Shown here piece by piece: positions 60,157 through 64,000 of a stretch of DNA of 64,000 nt. The notes beneath the pieces are model-generated. The model worked only from the letters and a program-made list of their open reading frames with translations, did no database searches and was not told the origin of the DNA. The stretch covers positions 37,288-101,287 of the forward strand of contig WBZZ01004602.1 in NCBI GenBank assembly GCA_019918135.1, in the 5' to 3' direction. This stretch comes from Paulinella micropora. Taxonomy: Eukaryota; Cercozoa; Imbricatea; Euglyphida; Paulinellidae. Made by a program: the position numbers and the translations under genes. Position 1 is the first letter of the stretch; each line of letters starts with the position of its first letter.

Positions 60157-60232
60157 AATGGGGGGTGACTTACTCGCTGCTAATAAATTTTCTTTTTTGG
60201 GCCCGTGTATTTTAGAAAAGGAAAATGTAACT

Positions 60233-60246
60233 TTTTAATTAGAAAG
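60233..60246. terminator. AT-rich 3'-end motif between convergent genes
   Basis: TTTTTAATTAGAAAG lies between the + frame ending at 60156 and the - gene ending at 60272. Confidence 0.4.
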
Positions 60247-60271
60247 AAAACGGTTTTCTTAATGCTGGCCT

Positions 60272-60556
60272 CTAGTTTGGGCTCGCCAAGACGAACACAC
60301 TAAAAGAGACCCAAGCCAGCATTGCAGCTAAAAACAGATCCACTAGCAGCGTGTAATGTCTGATTTTGGGATCTGGTGTTTGTACAGCTTGACAGGTGCC
60401 GCTGTTGCTGCTACTACTAGTAGTGTCTTCGAGCGCTGTGTATTTAGAGTCTTGGACGACCCACCTGTATAAAGCGTAAAGTAAAATCGCCAAGGCCAGG
60501 ACGGCAGCGATTATGGCGCTGGCCCGGGCCAGAACTATGCGCCCCTTTTTTGTCAT
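60272..60556 (-). CDS. Small two-TM membrane protein
   Basis: 94 residues: basic start MTKKGRIVLARA, first hydrophobic segment SAIIAAVLALAILLYALYRWVV, a Ser/Thr-rich loop with a poly-Ser run, and second segment LLVDLFLAAMLAWVSFSVFVLA. Possibly a virion-membrane protein. Family unknown. Confidence 0.55.
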   Translation of the reverse strand: MTKKGRIVLARASAIIAAVLALAILLYALYRWVVQDSKYTALEDTTSSSSNSGTCQAVQTPDPKIRHYTLLVDLFLAAMLAWVSFSVFVLASPN

Positions 60557-60670
60557 TCTTGAAACAAATAGCGGGCTGGGGCAGGGAACGGTACCCCCCT
60601 CTCTCTCCCCCCCCCCTTCCCTTCTCTCTCCCTCCCCTCTCCCCCCCGGAGGGGGGGGGGAGAGGGGAGG

Positions 60671-63293
60671 TTAGATGAAGTTAGAGTAGGGTTCAGAGCA
60701 GCAGACATCGCTTTCGCAGCGTTCGAAGCCAGGGTCGCACTCGCAGGTCCAGCGGTAGAAGCTGTTGGGGGTAGCGAGTAGGTAGGAATGGGTGGAGGGC
60801 CCACAGGAGATTTCGGGCCAGGGCTGGAGACCTTCGTCGTGGAAGGCCATGACGTCACAGCGGCAGGTGTCTTGTTCGGGTCTGAGGCAGCGGTTGGAAG
60901 AGTCGAGTGGGCAGCGGCAGAAGGGCCTTGCGCCGTTTTCCTTGGGCAGGACGCAGGTGGCGGCGGGGTGGCAGGCGGGGACACAGACCCTGGTCTCGCA
61001 GAAGCGGCCGCCTTAGCCCTGCTCGCAGAGGCAGCGCTGCCCCAGCGCGGTGGCGCGCAGGCTAGCCTCTACCTGTTCTTCCTGTTGTAGGTTGAGCCGG
61101 TAGGCGTCGAAGAGTAACCTGTTAAGCCGGTAGTTGAAGTCTGGCAGGGGTGTTAGCACGTCCCAGTCGTGTTCGAGCCCGGGGAAAGCGCGTTGCTGCT
61201 GGCAGACCCCGCGCCCGTTGCAGGCGGGCAGGGCGCAGGGCCGTTTCTCGAAGAGGCGGGGAACACGGAGTAGGTCGGCGTCGATGGTGCTGTAGCGCAG
61301 CTCCTCGAACTGGCCGAGGTACCAGTTCCAGACGCAGAGAGAGGGCGTGTCGGAGCCGGCGGCCGCGGGGTCGAAGCAGCCCCACGCTAGGGTGACGTAC
61401 TCGCAGTAGGCGCCGAAGTAGCCGGTGAGGCACTGGGAGCAGCCCGCGGCGGGGTCGCAGACCCCGCGCGCCAGGGAGTCGGGGACGCTGAGTTTCAGCC
61501 TGGGCAAATTGCAGCCGAAGCAGTCGCGCCTGTCTACCAGGGCGCCGCGCCAGCGGCGGCAGGCGTTGCTCTCGAAGGTGTGCAGGCAGCGCTGAGGGGG
61601 CACGTTGCAGCTGGCAGGGTAGCCGTGGGGGGGGCTGGTGTAGTAGTTGTCGAGGAAGCCGGCGTTGGGCTGGTTGAGGCAATACTCGGGCTCGTCCTCG
61701 GAGTACTGGTAGCAGTCGGAGCCGTCGACCGAGACGAAGGAGCCGCAGCGGCAGGTGCCGGTGCGTTGGCCGAAGCGGTAGTCGACGACACACTGCCCCT
61801 TGTTGTTGCACGTAGCGCCCGAGCCCTTCGACTGGGCCGCTCGGCAGCCGCTGCGCACGTCGAGGCTGCAGGCATCCTCGCGCAGGGAGCGGGGATCCGC
61901 GCGATGCCGTTGGGGCTGAGGCTGAGCAGGGCGGGGTCGGTGTTGGGGAGCGCCAGAAAGTCGGAGTAGCAGGAGCAGCGACCTTGTTGGGCGAGGCACA
62001 GGCCGCGGTCCCAGCCACAGGGCGGCTGGTTGGTGTCGCGCTGCACCGAGTCGGGGTCGGGATCAGGGGCCGCCCAGCTGCTGCTGCCCAACGCCTGCCG
62101 CGGCTGGCCTTGGTCCCCCTCCTCTTCCCCCTCGGTCTGCAGCTGAGACTTGACCCAGTCGAAGCTGGCGCTCACCGGTTGCGGGCAGAGGGGCTGGTAG
62201 CAGCTGGTCCAGACCCCGGCGCCGTCGCCCCCGGGCAGGCGGACGGGCTCCAGGTGCCAAAGAGGTTTGTTCAGGTCGGTACAGGTGGCTGTCCAGCGCG
62301 GGGTTACGCGGTCGGGCCAGTGCGTAAAGGCATCCAGTAGGGCCCAGCTGCGCCAGGACCAGTAGGCGGCCCAGGACCAAGGGGACGCGAACACCAGCCG
62401 AGAGCATGGCGCGCCCTCCGCTCCCTCCACGAGCAGGGCCCCGTGCCGCAGCAGTTCATCTCCGCCCCAGATTCCATCGGCGGGCTTGCCGGGGCGTGCG
62501 TCCTTTAGCGAGGGCAGCGCGTAGTGGCAATTGCAGGTGCTCGGCTCGCTAACCCCCTCGAGGCGGAGGCTGAGCCCCCCCAGTCCGGGATGTGGTAGCG
62601 GAAGAGAGCGTAGGGTCCCACTTCGGTCACTACCAAAGGGTGCTCGCCCTCTCGGAAGCGCCTCTGTTGTGAGTCAGCGTACCCGCGGGCTGACCGGCCG
62701 TCTTCCACTAGCTGCGCGACGTTGTTCACTAGTTCGCTCTCACCCGGCCACGCGCGCCTGCCGGCGGGCGAGGCAAGCGAAGAAGTGTTGGCTCCGCAAC
62801 TTTGCTGCAGCCAGGCCTGCAGCGCCGCGGGCCCCCCCCCGCCCTCGCGAGCGGGCGCAAAGTCCAGGTCCCGCGCCGTGCGGCAGTCGTCGGGCAGTCC
62901 CCAGTGCAGGGCGCACGCGGTGGCGACGTCGCCCCCTCCTCCCGTGCCCTCGGAGTTGTTCCAGCAGAGCCTAGGCAGTGCGCCGGTGCGGGCCAGGAAC
63001 GTGTGCCGGCGCAGCAGCACGTCGCGGCTGGCCTCTCGTTCTAGGTCTACGCGCAGCAGCGCGCGCCGTACGAGGGTGTAGGCTTGCGAGCTGCTGGAGC
63101 CGGGCGCGGGTTCTCGGAAGTAGACGCTGCCGGCGCTCCTGTCGACCCAGGCCCGGGGCTTGTCGTAGTCGCTCCCACCCACCCCGCGTCCGTCTGCGCG
63201 CAGAAGCCTGAGCAGCTCCGCGCAGAAACCCACTGCACCTGGCAACGCGGAGGGGGGGAGGGGGAAAGGGTAGCCAGCGGGCCCCGCTGGCAA
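60671..63293 (-). pseudogene. EGF-like Cys-rich surface protein with three lesions
   Basis: Read 63293 to 60671, one protein can be followed through three frames. The first part (to ~62585) has ARTGALPRLCWNN and LQQSCGANTSS. A shift at a G7 run (62577-62583) leads to CTDLNKPLWHLEPVRLP and CGWDRGLCLAQQGRCSCYSDF. A second shift near 61905 leads to CNNKGQCVVDYRFGQRTGTCRCGSF and CDPAAGCSQCLTGYFGAYCEYV. A TAA at 61013-61015 falls in an EGF-like motif (CLCEQG-stop-GGRFCE), where EGF domains usually have Tyr or Phe. The frame then continues with CxC-rich sequence to CCSEPYSNFI. Intact copies would be a large secreted EGF-like protein. Decay or sequence errors must be separated. Confidence 0.55.
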
Positions 63294-63320
63294 AGGGGGG
63301 GGGGGGGGAGACCGCCGCGG

Positions 63321-64000
63321 TTAGCACGTGACGACGCGCAGACCGGTACGCTGGCGCAGCCTCGCGAGCTCGTCGAGGTTGGTCTTGCTCAGCCGGGTCC
63401 CGCGCAGGTCCAGGCTAGCCAGCGCGGGCAGGCGGGCCAGACTGTCTAGGTTGGTCAGGGCGCCGTCGTGCTCGCGCACGTCCAGGGCGCGCAGTCGCGG
63501 CGTGTAGCCCAGGGCGCCGCCGTCCACGTCCGCCGTGCAGCCCACGAGCCTCAGTCGGCGCAGCGCGTACGCGTCGCCGAAGCGCAGGCCGCGCAGGCAC
63601 GCGCTCCCGCTCACCACTACTTCCTCGGCTGTGGCTACCAGGTGGTCCAAGTCCTGCAGGAACAGGACCCGCACCACACAGGCGCGGCGCAGGGCCGGCA
63701 GGCACTGGCCGAAGAAGGCCGACGTGCGCAGGCCGGCGTTGCTGAGCCACAAACTCTGTACGCGGGGCAGGCGGGGGCTGGCCAGCTGCAGCACCTCGTC
63801 GCTGAGCAGGCCGTTGCTGTCGTGCCAGCACAAGCGCCGCAGCCCGGGGAGCTGCGCTAAGCAGCGCAGCAGGTCCGCCACGTCCTCGGGCGAGAGGGCC
63901 CGTAGTTCAGGCTCAGTTCTTCCAGCTGCGTTAGGCGCGCCAGGACCGGCAGCACGCTGGCCCCGACCGATTGGTCCCGGCTGAATTTCAGCGTCCGCAG
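63321..64000 (-). CDS. Leucine-rich-repeat protein, cut by window end, one frameshift
   Basis: LRR units of ~25 residues are seen: LPRVQSLWLSNAGL, LPALRRACVVRVLFLQDLDHL, YALRRLRLVGC, TPRLRALDVREHDG and LPALASLDLRGTRL. The 5' part (LARLTQLEELSLN) is in another frame, switching near 63905. Cytoplasmic LRR scaffold or F-box partner; the N-terminus is outside the window. Confidence 0.55.
   Translation of the reverse strand, partial: ADAEIQPGPIGRGQRAAGPGAPNAAGRTEPELRALSPEDVADLLRCLAQLPGLRRLCWHDSNGLLSDEVLQLASPRLPRVQSLWLSNAGLRTSAFFGQCLPALRRACVVRVLFLQDLDHLVATAEEVVVSGSACLRGLRFGDAYALRRLRLVGCTADVDGGALGYTPRLRALDVREHDGALTNLDSLARLPALASLDLRGTRLSKTNLDELARLRQRTGLRVVTC

Overview
The window reads as GC-rich DNA of a large eukaryote-infecting dsDNA virus, probably of a protist, or an integrated copy of one. 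Evidence: dense genes on both strands, a replication gene set typical of large DNA viruses, many glycosylated surface proteins, MYND, F-box and C2H2 proteins, TATA boxes 10-40 bases before start codons, and AT-rich 3'-end motifs. No capsid, DNA polymerase B, RNA polymerase, rRNA, tRNA or CRISPR feature was seen, so I cannot name a family. Nucleus-replicating nucleocytoviruses, mirusviruses or an endogenous relative are all possible.

Layout. 0-2.4 kb: end of a BspA-like/Ser-rich/EGF surface protein, with an in-frame amber codon. 2.8-5.8 kb: D5-type SF3 helicase with at least one intron. 6.1-7.8 kb: GC-rich repeat arrays in inverted orientation around a unique centre. 8.4-12.2 kb: a two-exon Sel1-repeat gene, a duplicated small gene and a decayed second copy of the SF3 helicase. 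12.6-20.5 kb: kinase-like protein, membrane glycoprotein, histidine-phosphatase-like protein, an unknown protein, F-box/LRR-like protein and a 7-TM protein. 20.7-28.8 kb: two copies (one decayed) of an F-box/MAQD gene pair flanking a large anchored BspA-like protein. 29-34.5 kb: fragmentary ORFs, a C2H2 chimera and an archaeo-eukaryotic (herpes UL52-like) primase. 34.7-36.6 kb: about nine 212-219 bp tandem repeats, eight of them with a TATA-like core, directly before an origin-binding-type SF2 helicase (36.7-39.6 kb). 40-45.5 kb: an MYND-tailed helicase paralogue and unknown genes. 45.7-50.6 kb: a 1639-residue repeat-built surface glycoprotein. 50.8-64 kb: MYND protein, second copy of the membrane glycoprotein, SF1 helicase, unknown genes, an EGF-like surface gene with several lesions, and an LRR gene cut by the window end.

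The replication logic (origin-binding-like SF2 helicase, UL52-like primase, SF1 helicase, plus an SF3 helicase) resembles a herpes-style initiation and priming set combined with a D5-style one. The repeat array beside the origin-binding-like gene is the best origin candidate.

The most unusual signal is that many genes broken into two frames are repaired exactly by short GT-AG introns (about 50-307 nt), several with a CTAAC branch-like motif. Two introns in the SF3 helicase belong to a family of GC-rich palindromic elements, also seen in other genes, and the decayed helicase paralogue has an apparent empty site. These look like introner-like or palindromic mobile elements of a virus whose transcripts would pass through the host spliceosome. 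Other breaks (in-frame stops, homopolymer shifts, deletions) are not explained by splicing and indicate decay, readthrough or assembly error.
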